Shown: positions 7,329-14,682 of the stretch, piece by piece
How the letters are laid out: every line of letters begins with the position of its first letter
How positions within the stretch are numbered: the stretch's first letter is position 1
Assembly: GCF_030812835.1 (NCBI RefSeq)
Contig: NZ_JAUSTM010000018.1
Coordinates: 1-44,088 of the forward strand
DNA from: Streptococcus moroccensis
GTDB taxonomy: Bacteria > Bacillota > Bacilli > Lactobacillales > Streptococcaceae
Reading direction: 5' to 3'
Length of the DNA: 44,088 nt
Position numbers and translations under genes: made by a program
The notes under the pieces: generated by a model
Told to the model about the DNA's origin: nothing
Seen by the model: only the letters and a program-made list of their open reading frames with translations
Database searches by the model: none

Positions 7329-8054
7329 CTATTTTTTGACGAAAACAAGTTCTTTTTCCTTGGAGAGGTCTGCCTGATACCTGAACCCTTCGAAGACCAA
7401 GCTCTTGATGTCTGAGACAGTAGTCACTTGATTGTCTACCAATGCATTAAGGCACCTGCCACGCGCTTTTTTAGAAATGGTCGAGTGGGTTTTGAGCTGA
7501 CCGTCCCTTTCTTCCATAAAAATCAGTTTGACCATCTTCTCCTGAGTAGTCTTTGAAAAAACAGTCTCAAACTCATTAGATAATAGGGAAATAAGCAGGT
7601 CGTCTTCAGCAACAGCTTGGTCATACTGCTCATGCCAATAGTTTTTCAGGCTTTGCCCATTGACCTTAAAGCCCATCAGAAAATCCAAACGATGAGGCGC
7701 AATAGGCTCAAAGACATTAATAACGCCATAGAGGGCTGACGTGATAAAGACATGCTCGTTAAGATAGCGGATTTGGCCATCGCTAAGATTTTCGCGCTTC
7801 ATCTGTCGGTACATCAGCCCATCAAACAGCTGCCAAGCAGGATAGGATTGCGCCTGGCCTTTAGCTAAACGAGACCAGTGATCGGCTTCCTGTTCAACGG
7901 CTTCTGGTTTGATTTTGTAGTGCCTCTGTAAGTCTGTTGAAGACAAGAAAGACAGTGTTTGAACAATGGCCTCTGTCCGCTCATCAAGGGCTTCCATTTG
8001 GTAGCCTGGTAGATCTGTATTTAACTCTTTTGCCGTGGGTAATAAAATTTTCAT
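7329..8054 (-). CDS. yaaA: Peroxide stress protein YaaA (DUF328)
   Basis: This 241-residue protein starts MKILLPTAKE, and has ALYGVINVFEPIAPHRLDF (about 109-127) and the C-terminal KKARGRCLNALV motif of the YaaA/UPF0246 family. In E. coli YaaA is OxyR-induced and limits free iron, which reduces Fenton damage; the fold binds DNA. The close spacing (12 bases) to the upstream metal-ATPase gene on the same strand makes co-transcription likely and joins peroxide protection to metal export. A terminator follows its stop. The family call is confident; the role in this organism is inferred. Confidence 0.9.
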   Translation of the reverse strand: MKILLPTAKELNTDLPGYQMEALDERTEAIVQTLSFLSSTDLQRHYKIKPEAVEQEADHWSRLAKGQAQSYPAWQLFDGLMYRQMKRENLSDGQIRYLNEHVFITSALYGVINVFEPIAPHRLDFLMGFKVNGQSLKNYWHEQYDQAVAEDDLLISLLSNEFETVFSKTTQEKMVKLIFMEERDGQLKTHSTISKKARGRCLNALVDNQVTTVSDIKSLVFEGFRYQADLSKEKELVFVKK

Positions 8055-8066
8055 AAGACTAGTATA

Positions 8067-9902
8067 TCATAAATCCGACTGCCATTTCAAAAGACGCAGA
8101 CCATTTAGGATAACCAGAATGGTCGACCCCTCATGAAAGATAACTCCTAGGGTCAAGTCAAGGATCCCTAAAACATTGAGAACAATTAAGATGATCATGA
8201 CACCGACTGCAAATCCAACATTTTCAATAATAATGCGTTTCAGTTTACGGCTCATTTGGTAAACGTCATAGAACTTCGCCAAATTATTTTGAACCATGAC
8301 GAGGTCCGCCGTTTCCATGGCAATGGCCGATCCAGACCCCATTGCGACCCCGAGATGGGCATGTGCCAGAGCCGGAGCGTCATTGATCCCATCTCCTATC
8401 ATGGCGACGATTTCCGTTTGAACCGTCTCTTGAACCCGCGTTGCCTTATCCGTAGGAAGGCAGTTCGCTTCAAATTGATCGATACCAGCTTGGGCGGCAA
8501 TTTGCTCAGCAACCCTTTCGTTGTCTCCTGTCAGCATTTCTACACGAATGCCTTCTTTTTGGAAGGCTTGGACAGCTCGAATCGCCTCCGGTCTTAATTG
8601 ATCTTCAAGGGCTATAAACCCTAGAATTTCCTTCCCATCTGTCAAAAAGCTCGTTGTCAGAAATTGAGCTGCTTGGGTAAAAAAGTAACTGGGATCAGAG
8701 AGAGTAGCCACTGCTTTTCTATTTAGCAGCTGGTAAGGTCCCGCCTGTAACCCTTGACCTGGATGTTCTTCAATAGGGGCTGTCATTTTTTGAGGTACTA
8801 CCCCTTTTTCCAAGAGATACTGGCTAATGGCTTGGGATATGGGGTGTTGGGAATGACTGGTCATCCCTAAAAGCAAGGGTTGGTTTTCTGTTGATATCGA
8901 AAGGTTGACAACCTTGAATTTTCCTTCTGTTAGGGTACCCGTCTTATCTGTATACAACACACTGATTTCAGCTAGATTCCCCATAGCCTGACCTCCCTTA
9001 ACGAGGACACCTAGCTTGGCCGCACGACTGATAGCACTTAAGGTTGCGGGTGTCACAGAGGCCACCAGTGCACAAGGACTTGCGACAGTCAATAGAACCA
9101 TCCCCCGGTAAAAGGCATCCTGCCAACCCAACTCCTGTATCACCATCAAAGCTATAATAAACAATGGTACGGTAACCAGTACAGCTATAACATACCACCC
9201 TTCGAAGTGATCGATCCACCTCGCTAGCTGGGATGGTTGTTCTTGAGCTTCTTGAACTAGACGAACAATATTAGAAAAGACAGTTTGGTCACTCCTTTTT
9301 CCTACTTCAACTTGCACCGGCTCGCCAAGATTGACCGTTCCTGCAAAGACCTCCTGACCCGATTGCTTTTCAACAGGTGAAGCCTCTCCGGTCAGAGCCA
9401 TTTCACTGACTGTCGTTGCTTGCGACACGAAACCATCAATAGGAATCTGAGCCCCTTTACTGACTAAGACAAGATCTCCTAGCTGTAATTGATCGGTAGA
9501 AACGGTTTGGATGTGATTACCTTTACCTACCAGTTGTGCTGTTTTAGGGACAGCTTCCATCAAACTGGTAATAGCTGAACTGGACCTGTCAGTCACATAG
9601 CGCTCTAACACTTCAGCAGCCGCAAAGATAAAGAGCAAGACGGTTGCTTCCACTTCCTCTCCGATTGATAGAGCCCCAATGGCAGCTAATACCATTAAAA
9701 GGTCCACATTCACTTTGCGCTCTTTTAGCGACAAGTGAATGGCTTGCTTTGTTGCAAAATAGCCTAGACATACGACTGCTAAATAATAACTCCAACTACT
9801 AAGTTCACTCTCTTTAGCTCCCAAAACAAATCCTACGACCATCAAACACGTTCCTGCCAGAAGAAACTGGGATTGACGGTTATTTCTGATATAGGTCATC
9901 AT
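8067..9902 (-). CDS. pmtA: P1B-4-type metal-exporting ATPase (PmtA-like, Fe(II)/Co(II))
   Basis: This 611-residue P-type ATPase has no N-terminal heavy-metal domain. It carries the SPC metal-site motif (S275-P276-C277), TGEA (171-174), the phosphorylated aspartate D319 in DKTGTLTEG, GDGINDAPAL, and HEGSTILVILNGLRLL at the C-terminal membrane helix (from H590). SPC plus HEGST defines the P1B-4 class, which exports Co(II) or Fe(II); streptococcal PmtA is the closest concept. Start ATG 9902 follows AGGAGG by seven bases; the longer frame reads into the leader terminator and is rejected. A riboswitch-like leader and a promoter precede it, and yaaA follows. Confidence 0.9.
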   Translation of the reverse strand: MMTYIRNNRQSQFLLAGTCLMVVGFVLGAKESELSSWSYYLAVVCLGYFATKQAIHLSLKERKVNVDLLMVLAAIGALSIGEEVEATVLLFIFAAAEVLERYVTDRSSSAITSLMEAVPKTAQLVGKGNHIQTVSTDQLQLGDLVLVSKGAQIPIDGFVSQATTVSEMALTGEASPVEKQSGQEVFAGTVNLGEPVQVEVGKRSDQTVFSNIVRLVQEAQEQPSQLARWIDHFEGWYVIAVLVTVPLFIIALMVIQELGWQDAFYRGMVLLTVASPCALVASVTPATLSAISRAAKLGVLVKGGQAMGNLAEISVLYTDKTGTLTEGKFKVVNLSISTENQPLLLGMTSHSQHPISQAISQYLLEKGVVPQKMTAPIEEHPGQGLQAGPYQLLNRKAVATLSDPSYFFTQAAQFLTTSFLTDGKEILGFIALEDQLRPEAIRAVQAFQKEGIRVEMLTGDNERVAEQIAAQAGIDQFEANCLPTDKATRVQETVQTEIVAMIGDGINDAPALAHAHLGVAMGSGSAIAMETADLVMVQNNLAKFYDVYQMSRKLKRIIIENVGFAVGVMIILIVLNVLGILDLTLGVIFHEGSTILVILNGLRLLKWQSDL

Positions 9903-9935
9903 ATCATTTCCTCCTTCTCCACTTCTCATCCGTTC

Positions 9936-9986
9936 AAAAAAAGGACGCACCTGTGGACAGTTTTCTACTGTCTCACAGATACGTCC
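9936..9986 (-). terminator. Intrinsic terminator in the leader of the metal ATPase gene
   Basis: On the minus strand GGACGTATCTGTG and GACAGT pair with ACTGTC and CACAGGTGCGTCC, a long nearly perfect stem followed by TTTTTTT. The 5' arm contains CGTATCT, which is also the 3' side of the closing helix of the upstream aptamer-like fold. The two structures exclude each other, as expected of a regulatory expression platform. Confidence 0.85.
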
Positions 9987-10066
9987 TCAGATTACTGACG
10001 GATTTTCTGCTGCCTTCAGACTCGAAGGCCCGGCTGCATGGCCTAAGCCACCGCTTGTTCATATCT
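9977..10066 (-). ncRNA. czcD (NiCo)-like riboswitch aptamer upstream of the metal ATPase
   Basis: The minus-strand leader can form a four-way junction: closing helix AGATATG (10066-10060) with CGTATCT (9983-9977), then stems TGGC/GCCA, CCTTC/GAAGG and TCAG/CTGA, joined by TGCAGCCGGG and GGCAGCAG segments. This topology and the purine-rich junctions recall the czcD or NiCo riboswitch, which senses Co(II)/Ni(II) and, by more recent work, Fe(II). Formation of the closing helix would destroy the terminator, so metal should switch the exporter on. That a regulatory leader exists is well supported; the class is recalled, not searched. Confidence 0.65.
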
Positions 10067-10079
10067 TATTGCTACCTTT

Positions 10080-10108
10080 ATTATACCTAACCAAGAAACC
10101 CTTTTCAA
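10080..10108 (-). promoter_or_regulatory. Promoter of the metal ATPase gene
   Basis: TTGAAA (10108-10103) and the consensus TATAAT (10085-10080) are 17 bases apart. Transcription would start near 10073, just before the riboswitch-like fold. Confidence 0.8.
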
Positions 10109-10168
10109 GTGTTTTTTGCCATCTTAAAAAAGTTGCACAATTTAATGTTTGTGTAAAAAAATAAAAAA

Positions 10169-10185
10169 TTATCAAAAAACGATAA
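10169..10185. promoter_or_regulatory. Upstream operator-like palindrome of the ABC cassette
   Basis: TTATCA-AAAAA-CGATAA is a 6+5+6 inverted repeat with one mismatch, ending seven bases before the -35. The same design occurs at 10225-10241 and, degenerate, at 13640-13656. Confidence 0.55.
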
Positions 10186-10192
10186 AAAAGTG

Positions 10193-10220
10193 TTGCAATT
10201 CAAAAATTATGTGATATACT
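10193..10220 (+). promoter_or_regulatory. Promoter of the DUF2975/ABC cassette
   Basis: TTGCAA (10193-10198) and TATACT (10215-10220) are separated by 16 bases and flanked on both sides by matching palindromes. The leader (about 110 bases) also holds a 9-bp hairpin GGAAAAAGC/GCTTTTTCC at 10278-10304 that is followed by A residues, so it is not a terminator on this strand. Confidence 0.7.
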
Positions 10221-10224
10221 AAAT

Positions 10225-10241
10225 ATATCGAAAGACGATAA
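10225..10241. promoter_or_regulatory. Downstream operator-like palindrome at the cassette transcription start
   Basis: ATATCG-AAAGA-CGATAA contains the perfect repeat TATCG-N5-CGATA. It begins four bases after the -10, over the expected transcription start, a position where a bound dimer would repress. Confidence 0.6.
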
Positions 10242-10336
10242 CAAAACATTTAAAAACAGCAATTCGTCATCGATAAAGGAAAAAGCAAGAGCTCAGCTTT
10301 TTCCAAAAAAATCTCAAAATAAAAGGAACATCTATC

Positions 10337-10795
10337 ATGAAACTCATTAAATCATTCTTGCACATCACTCTCTCAGTTGCTACCGCTCTTCTGATTATCC
10401 AAAGCCTCTTGGCTCTACTGATCGTATTTCTCCCAATGACAGACCTCTCCTCTTTCAACACCCTCGGCATAACCATGAGCGGTCACATCAGCCTTGGAAA
10501 CCTTGCTGTTCTCCTTATGCACAATGGCCTTTGGATTGTTGGCTTGCACATGCTCAAGCGACAAATCAAGCACTTCCAACTATCTGACCTGATGACAGAA
10601 GACTTCTCTAAAACGATCAAACGCTTGGGTGGCCTCATCTTTCTAGCAGAACTCTTCTCCAGTTACCTCACCACAATTCAAGCACCAGTTGGTACCTACA
10701 TCATTGACATCAAATATAGTGTTTACCTTATCATTGCAGGTTTTGCTTGCGACTACGCCCGCCGCTACATGACAAAAGAAAATTTAACCATTTAA
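10337..10795 (+). CDS. Small DUF2975-like four-helix membrane protein
   Basis: This 152-residue protein has four predicted membrane helices (about 8-33, 48-70, 97-115 and 122-140). The central loop with LMTEDFSKTIKRLGGLIFLAEL matches the pattern seen in DUF2975 proteins, which often sit next to a small XRE regulator. It is the first gene of a cassette with an ABC ATPase 15 bases downstream. The start follows AAAGGAAC. It could sense a membrane signal or act as an immunity-like partner; neither is shown. The family link is moderate. Confidence 0.65.
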   Translation: MKLIKSFLHITLSVATALLIIQSLLALLIVFLPMTDLSSFNTLGITMSGHISLGNLAVLLMHNGLWIVGLHMLKRQIKHFQLSDLMTEDFSKTIKRLGGLIFLAELFSSYLTTIQAPVGTYIIDIKYSVYLIIAGFACDYARRYMTKENLTI

Positions 10796-10810
10796 AAGAA
10801 GGGAAAACCT

Positions 10811-11683
10811 ATGTCTACTCCATTACTCACAATCGAAACTATCAGCAAACACTACGGTTCACAAAAAGCCTTGGACCAGGTCAGTTTCTCCATTCAAAAG
10901 GGCGAAATCTTAGGACTTGTTGGCCAAAACGGCGCTGGAAAAACTACCCTTATCCGTATCCTATCTGGCCTGATTCCCCCGACAAGTGGGACCATCTCCA
11001 AGGCAGACAACTACAAAATTGGGGCCATTATCGAATCCCCTGTCCTCTACCCCAATATGTCTGCTAAGGAAAATCTGACCTATGCTGCTCTGCAAATTGG
11101 CATTGAACAGCCGAATCAGCGTATTGCAGAAGTCCTTGAATTAGTCGGATTAGCCCATGTTGACGACAAGAAAAAAGTGAAAGATTTTTCCTTGGGGATG
11201 CGGCAACGCATGGCTATCGCGCTCGCTATCCTTGATTTTCCGGATTTTCTGATTTTAGATGAACCTGTCAACGGCTTGGACCCTTCCGGTATCAAGGAAA
11301 TGCGGGAAATCATCCACAATCTTCGTGACAACTACGGCATTACCGTTCTCATTTCCAGTCATATCCTATCGGAATTGGAATTAGTGGTTGATCGTTTTGT
11401 CATCCTGCACAAGGGACGTGTCATTCAAGACATCGACAAGTCAGACCTGCACCATCAGGTTGCCAATCAGATTGTCCTAGCAACAACCAACAACGACCAA
11501 GCTCAAGTCCTTCTAACGGAATGGGGTCTTGAGATGACACGGTCCGCTGATGCCATCCTCCTTACACCAGATAAGAGCGTTCAAGAAGTGATTAACTATC
11601 TTAACCAGCATGCCATCGAAATCACCGCCATCTACCCTTCTGGTAGCAGTTTTGAAGACTATTACTTAAGCCTATTAGATTAG
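10811..11683 (+). CDS. ABC transporter ATP-binding protein (BcrA/bacteriocin-immunity type)
   Basis: This 290-residue ATPase has Walker A GQNGAGKTT (38-46), a signature motif in the form FSLGMRQRM (about 134-142), Walker B LILDEPVNGLDP, and the H-loop ISSHILSELE. The LGMRQR signature and the C-terminal regulatory extension are typical of BcrA/NatA-type exporters, including those giving self-protection against lantibiotics and bacitracin. It pairs with the six-helix permease 13 bases downstream. Substrate is unknown; no bacteriocin precursor or modification gene lies nearby. Confidence 0.9.
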   Translation: MSTPLLTIETISKHYGSQKALDQVSFSIQKGEILGLVGQNGAGKTTLIRILSGLIPPTSGTISKADNYKIGAIIESPVLYPNMSAKENLTYAALQIGIEQPNQRIAEVLELVGLAHVDDKKKVKDFSLGMRQRMAIALAILDFPDFLILDEPVNGLDPSGIKEMREIIHNLRDNYGITVLISSHILSELELVVDRFVILHKGRVIQDIDKSDLHHQVANQIVLATTNNDQAQVLLTEWGLEMTRSADAILLTPDKSVQEVINYLNQHAIEITAIYPSGSSFEDYYLSLLD

Positions 11684-11696
11684 AAAGAAGAAACCC

Positions 11697-12404
11697 ATGT
11701 TGAACTACCTCAAAGCCGATGTATACCGTATGCAAAAAGAGCACCTGTCGCTCCTCTCTCTTGGCCTCTTGCTTGTCTTTGCCAGCCTCTTTGCCTACCT
11801 CTATCGTGAGGACACTTCGCAAACAGCTGCCCAAAACCTAGTCATGGTTTGGACGACCTTGCTCCCCCTCTTTTTTGTCACACCTGCCAAAATTTTCTTG
11901 GGAGAAGATTTGACCAATCGCACCATCAACAATGTCTTGATCAAAAGCCAAAACCGTCTCAAGGTCTTTGCCTACAAATGGGGCATGACCATCGCCCTAG
12001 CATGGAGCTATCTCGTAGTCGCTCTTGGAGTGACCAGCCTTGTCCACCATCTTTTGTCTGGTGTCGCTAGCTATTCACTGGTTTTCACTTATCTTTGGTA
12101 CCAACTGCCACTCTACACGGTCATCATCAGTCTCTGTGCTCTTATATTTGCCTTTTTTGACCGTATCTACCAGTCTTACATGGTGTACATCATTATCGCC
12201 TTACTCTTTGATCAACTCTTTAGCCTCATGATGGGCATGATTTTTCAAACAGACAAGCTCACTCCTTACATGATGTTCAATCAGCTAGGACAAGTTGACA
12301 TTACAGGTCACTACTTAACACCAACTAGCTTGGTCGCCATACTCTTTACCATTTTCTATGCCCTTGCTGGCTACCTCCTCTTTGCCAAACGCGAATTTAA
12401 ATAG
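11697..12404 (+). CDS. ABC transporter permease, six-helix (ABC-2/BcrB-like)
   Basis: This 235-residue protein has six predicted membrane helices, beginning LSLLSLGLLLVFASLFAYL and ending LVAILFTIFYALAGYLLFAK. It has the cytoplasmic stretch GEDLTNRTINNVLIKSQNR (about 67-85), the conserved loop of small ABC-2 permeases of bacteriocin-immunity and antibiotic-export systems. It would form the channel for the upstream ATPase as a dimer. AGAAGAAA serves as the ribosome-binding site. Direction and substrate are inferred by family only. Confidence 0.85.
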   Translation: MLNYLKADVYRMQKEHLSLLSLGLLLVFASLFAYLYREDTSQTAAQNLVMVWTTLLPLFFVTPAKIFLGEDLTNRTINNVLIKSQNRLKVFAYKWGMTIALAWSYLVVALGVTSLVHHLLSGVASYSLVFTYLWYQLPLYTVIISLCALIFAFFDRIYQSYMVYIIIALLFDQLFSLMMGMIFQTDKLTPYMMFNQLGQVDITGHYLTPTSLVAILFTIFYALAGYLLFAKREFK

Positions 12405-12419
12405 AAAGAAGCAGATACC

Positions 12420-12992
12420 ATGAAAAAACAAATCTTACTAGGACTCTTAGGTCTCCTCATCATTGGATTAGCCGGTCTCGTCTGGAAAGGCGTTAAAAAC
12501 GACGCTGCTGATACCGACTACGACAATACCTTTACCCTCACTGCTGAACCCATTAAAACCATCTATATTGACGGGCTTGAGCAGCCAGCAACAATCCTTG
12601 TCAAAGAAACAGAAGCTAGCCAAACTACTGTCCGTGTCCAAGGACAAATCGCCCAGTCCAACATCACCAACTTGGAAGAACAGTTTGGCATGGACAAAGA
12701 CGGAGACCTCTTCATTAGCTTTTCCAAAGAGGGTCTCAGTATGACCGTCATGAGAGATAAGCCATCCGTTACCATCGAAATTGCACTTGCAAAAGGTACT
12801 TCATTTGAAGATTTTTCCCTCTTTACCTCAAACGGACAACTTGATGTGACTCTTCCTAGTAGCTTTGACGGCCATTTTACGGTTAAAAGCAAAAGTGGCC
12901 AAGTCAACCAGCCCAAAAATGGAGAAAATAGCGACCGTGAAGCCAAAATTGAATCCCAGAAAGGAGATGTGACCGTTACCTTAGAAGACTAA
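12420..12992 (+). CDS. Exported membrane-anchored beta-rich protein (DUF4097-like), first paralogue
   Basis: This 190-residue protein has an N-terminal helix (about 4-24) without a clear cleavage site or lipobox, then an extracellular domain rich in alternating beta strands ending in GDVTVTLED, as seen in DUF4097 adhesin-like domains. It shares IYIDGLEQPATILV with the next gene, which has IYIGGLNQPVHLII at the same place, so the two arose by duplication. It is 15 bases behind the permease. It may guard the transporter outside the membrane or sense its substrate; this is speculation. I do not know a characterised homologue. Confidence 0.65.
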   Translation: MKKQILLGLLGLLIIGLAGLVWKGVKNDAADTDYDNTFTLTAEPIKTIYIDGLEQPATILVKETEASQTTVRVQGQIAQSNITNLEEQFGMDKDGDLFISFSKEGLSMTVMRDKPSVTIEIALAKGTSFEDFSLFTSNGQLDVTLPSSFDGHFTVKSKSGQVNQPKNGENSDREAKIESQKGDVTVTLED

Positions 12993-13010
12993 CGATTTCA
13001 CACCAAAACC

Positions 13011-13604
13011 ATGAGAAAAACTCTCTTTATCAGCTTTTGTATCGCTATCCTAGGGCTCTTGGGAATTGGAGTCGTCGCTTTTGCCAGTCAAGAAGACACC
13101 ACCGAATCCATTCATCATACCTGGAGCCTAGAGGCAACGATAATCGATGATATCTATATCGGTGGGCTCAATCAGCCTGTCCATCTCATTATAGAACAGG
13201 GAGATCAAACAGAAACAAGTGTTCTGGTATCTGGCAAAGTTCCCAAACGCAGTCTCGAAAGCCTAGCTGATCCTGACTACACGACCGTTAGCCCTAATGA
13301 GCTACTTCTTTCTTTTGAACGCTGGAATTCAGGAATTGGAACAAGTCATATTAACATCAATGAAGACAAGCGTGAGGCTGTCACCATCCATGTGATCTTA
13401 GACCACAAGAGCCTTTTAAAACAACTCCGACTAGATAATTCAGGCGGTGACATCACTGTTACCGTCTCAAAAGAGTTAGCCCTCACCTACAAACTCGATG
13501 CTCATGGTTATGGAACAGTTAGCAAAACAACTTCAGTCCGTGATGCTCCTTCCCTTCTCGAAGTCCATAACTACGGAGGCGACATAACAGTCAAAACCAG
13601 ATAG
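13011..13604 (+). CDS. Exported membrane-anchored beta-rich protein (DUF4097-like), second paralogue
   Basis: This 197-residue protein has a signal-like N-terminus (about 4-26, LFISFCIAILGLLGIGVVAF) and an extracellular beta-rich domain with two GGDITV repeats near the end. It is a diverged copy of the preceding gene. No ribosome-binding site is visible in the 18 bases between them, so expression may depend on reinitiation and could be lower. A possible earlier start is absent. An 8-bp hairpin (CCAGATAG/CTATCTGG) covers its stop codon. Function unknown. Confidence 0.6.
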   Translation: MRKTLFISFCIAILGLLGIGVVAFASQEDTTESIHHTWSLEATIIDDIYIGGLNQPVHLIIEQGDQTETSVLVSGKVPKRSLESLADPDYTTVSPNELLLSFERWNSGIGTSHININEDKREAVTIHVILDHKSLLKQLRLDNSGGDITVTVSKELALTYKLDAHGYGTVSKTTSVRDAPSLLEVHNYGGDITVKTR

Positions 13605-13621
13605 ACTAGCTTTCTATCTGG
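13597..13621 (+). terminator. Weak terminator-like hairpin at the end of the first cassette unit
   Basis: CCAGATAG and CTATCTGG form an 8-bp stem over the stop of the second exported protein, followed by only CTTTG. It could give partial termination before the second promoter region. Confidence 0.35.
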
Positions 13622-13639
13622 CTTTGTGGTACACTATTC

Positions 13640-13656
13640 TTATCGCTCTAGAATAA
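13640..13656. promoter_or_regulatory. Third, degenerate copy of the cassette palindrome
   Basis: TTATCGCTCTAGAATAA keeps the left arm TTATCG and the ATAA end of the right arm seen at 10169 and 10225. It overlaps a possible -10 TAGAAT (13649-13654) before the second DUF2975 gene, so both units may share one repressor. Confidence 0.4.
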
Positions 13657-13709
13657 AAATTTTATCTTTATCAGTAATTAATACTACTACAAACCAAAGG
13701 AGACATACT

Positions 13710-14342
13710 ATGCTATTTCCTGTCCTCATTCTCTTACCCCTAATTCTCATCGCCATGGGCATCTTCATCTGGGGATTCGTAAGTAACAAACAGAAACCTC
13801 TGATCAACCGGGAATTTGGCTACCTCCGTTGGGCAATCTACTTGATCAATCTCCTGATTGTTGGACTAGCTGTTGCACTGGTCGTTGGACTGATTTTTTG
13901 GCTCTTGATCTGGGGAGGTGCTACAGAATGGATCAAGCATATTTTTGAGAATTTCTCTCTAGAATTCAATAGCGACCCTGCTACCAGCACGCCAATCGGC
14001 TTATTGATTGAAGTAATTAACACTATTGCAACGCTCGGCATTCTTATCTGCATGCGGGCCTTTATGAAAAACATCATTGCTGAAGAGATTTTTGTCCCAC
14101 AAAACGTCCGTTTGGCCAAGTTATCGACCTTTTTCTTGGTGCTTGGCTCCTTGATTCGTCAAGGAAATGATGCTGCCAGTCTTGTCATCCTTAGCTACTA
14201 TTCCAATGGCGCCAATGAAGTGTCCTTCGAGTACGGCTTTTTCAACATGTACTACCTCCTAACAGCTGTTTTGGTTTGGACCTTGTCCATCATCTTGGAA
14301 AAAGCCACTGCCATCGCTGAAGAAAACGAATTTACCATCTAA
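13710..14342 (+). CDS. DUF2975 family membrane protein
   Basis: This 210-residue protein has four to five predicted membrane helices and the family core FMKNIIAEEIFVPQNVRLAKLS (about 112-133) followed by a helix. The start MLFPVLILLPLIL at 13710 follows AAAGGAGA; the in-frame extension upstream has no conserved sequence. DUF2975 proteins typically precede a small YozG-type XRE regulator, and this is the case here (12 bases). They are thought to be membrane partners of the regulator, but their role is not established. Confidence 0.8.
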   Translation: MLFPVLILLPLILIAMGIFIWGFVSNKQKPLINREFGYLRWAIYLINLLIVGLAVALVVGLIFWLLIWGGATEWIKHIFENFSLEFNSDPATSTPIGLLIEVINTIATLGILICMRAFMKNIIAEEIFVPQNVRLAKLSTFFLVLGSLIRQGNDAASLVILSYYSNGANEVSFEYGFFNMYYLLTAVLVWTLSIILEKATAIAEENEFTI

Positions 14343-14354
14343 GGAGGCCAGGAA

Positions 14355-14561
14355 ATGATTATTGTTAATCTCGATGTAGAACTGGCCAAGAAAAAAATGC
14401 GGTCTGGTGAGTTAGCAGAGCGTATCGGCATCACACCGGCCAATCTCTCCATTTTAAAGACCGGAAAGGCCAAGGCCATCCGTTTTTCAACCTTAGAAGC
14501 CATTTGCAAAGAACTGGGTTGCCAACCAGGTGATATTTTAGAATATGTGCCAGACGAATAA
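14355..14561 (+). CDS. Small XRE/Cro-type regulator (YozG-like)
   Basis: This 68-residue protein is almost only a helix-turn-helix: SGELAERIGITPANLSILKT (17-36), then AIRFSTLEAICKELGCQPGDIL. That is the pattern of the Cro/YozG family that pairs with DUF2975 membrane proteins. AGGAGG lies seven bases before the ATG. It probably binds as a dimer and is the best local candidate for the TTATCG-N5-CGATAA palindromes at the two cassette promoters, which would make it an autorepressor. That link is inferred. A strong terminator follows. Confidence 0.85.
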   Translation: MIIVNLDVELAKKKMRSGELAERIGITPANLSILKTGKAKAIRFSTLEAICKELGCQPGDILEYVPDE

Positions 14562-14566
14562 GAGTT

Positions 14567-14596
14567 CCCAGACCCAACCATAGGGTCTGGGTTTTT
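14567..14596 (+). terminator. Terminator after the XRE gene
   Basis: CCCAGACCC and GGGTCTGGG form a perfect 9-bp stem followed by TTTTT. It closes the DUF2975-XRE unit. Confidence 0.88.
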
Positions 14597-14621
14597 GATT
14601 CTTTCTCCTGTACCCTTTCCC

Positions 14622-14650
14622 TTGTCTTTGGGCAATGGCTGCGCTATAAT
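14622..14650 (+). promoter_or_regulatory. Promoter of the MocR-type regulator gene
   Basis: TTGTCT (14622-14627) and TATAAT (14645-14650) have a 17-base spacer. The short repeat CTGT-N7-ACAG at 14664-14678 lies in the leader and could be an autoregulatory site. Confidence 0.75.
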
Positions 14651-14682
14651 AAGGTTAAACCATCTGTACGGGGGACAGTTTG

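Noticed and set aside
9903..9950. Longer start of the metal ATPase at 9950
   Set aside because: The extra codons lie in the leader terminator; ATG 9902 follows AGGAGG at the right distance.
10811..12404. Complete bacteriocin or lantibiotic biosynthesis cluster
   Set aside because: Only an immunity-like ATPase and permease are present; no precursor peptide, LanB/C/M, radical SAM or leader peptidase gene was found nearby.
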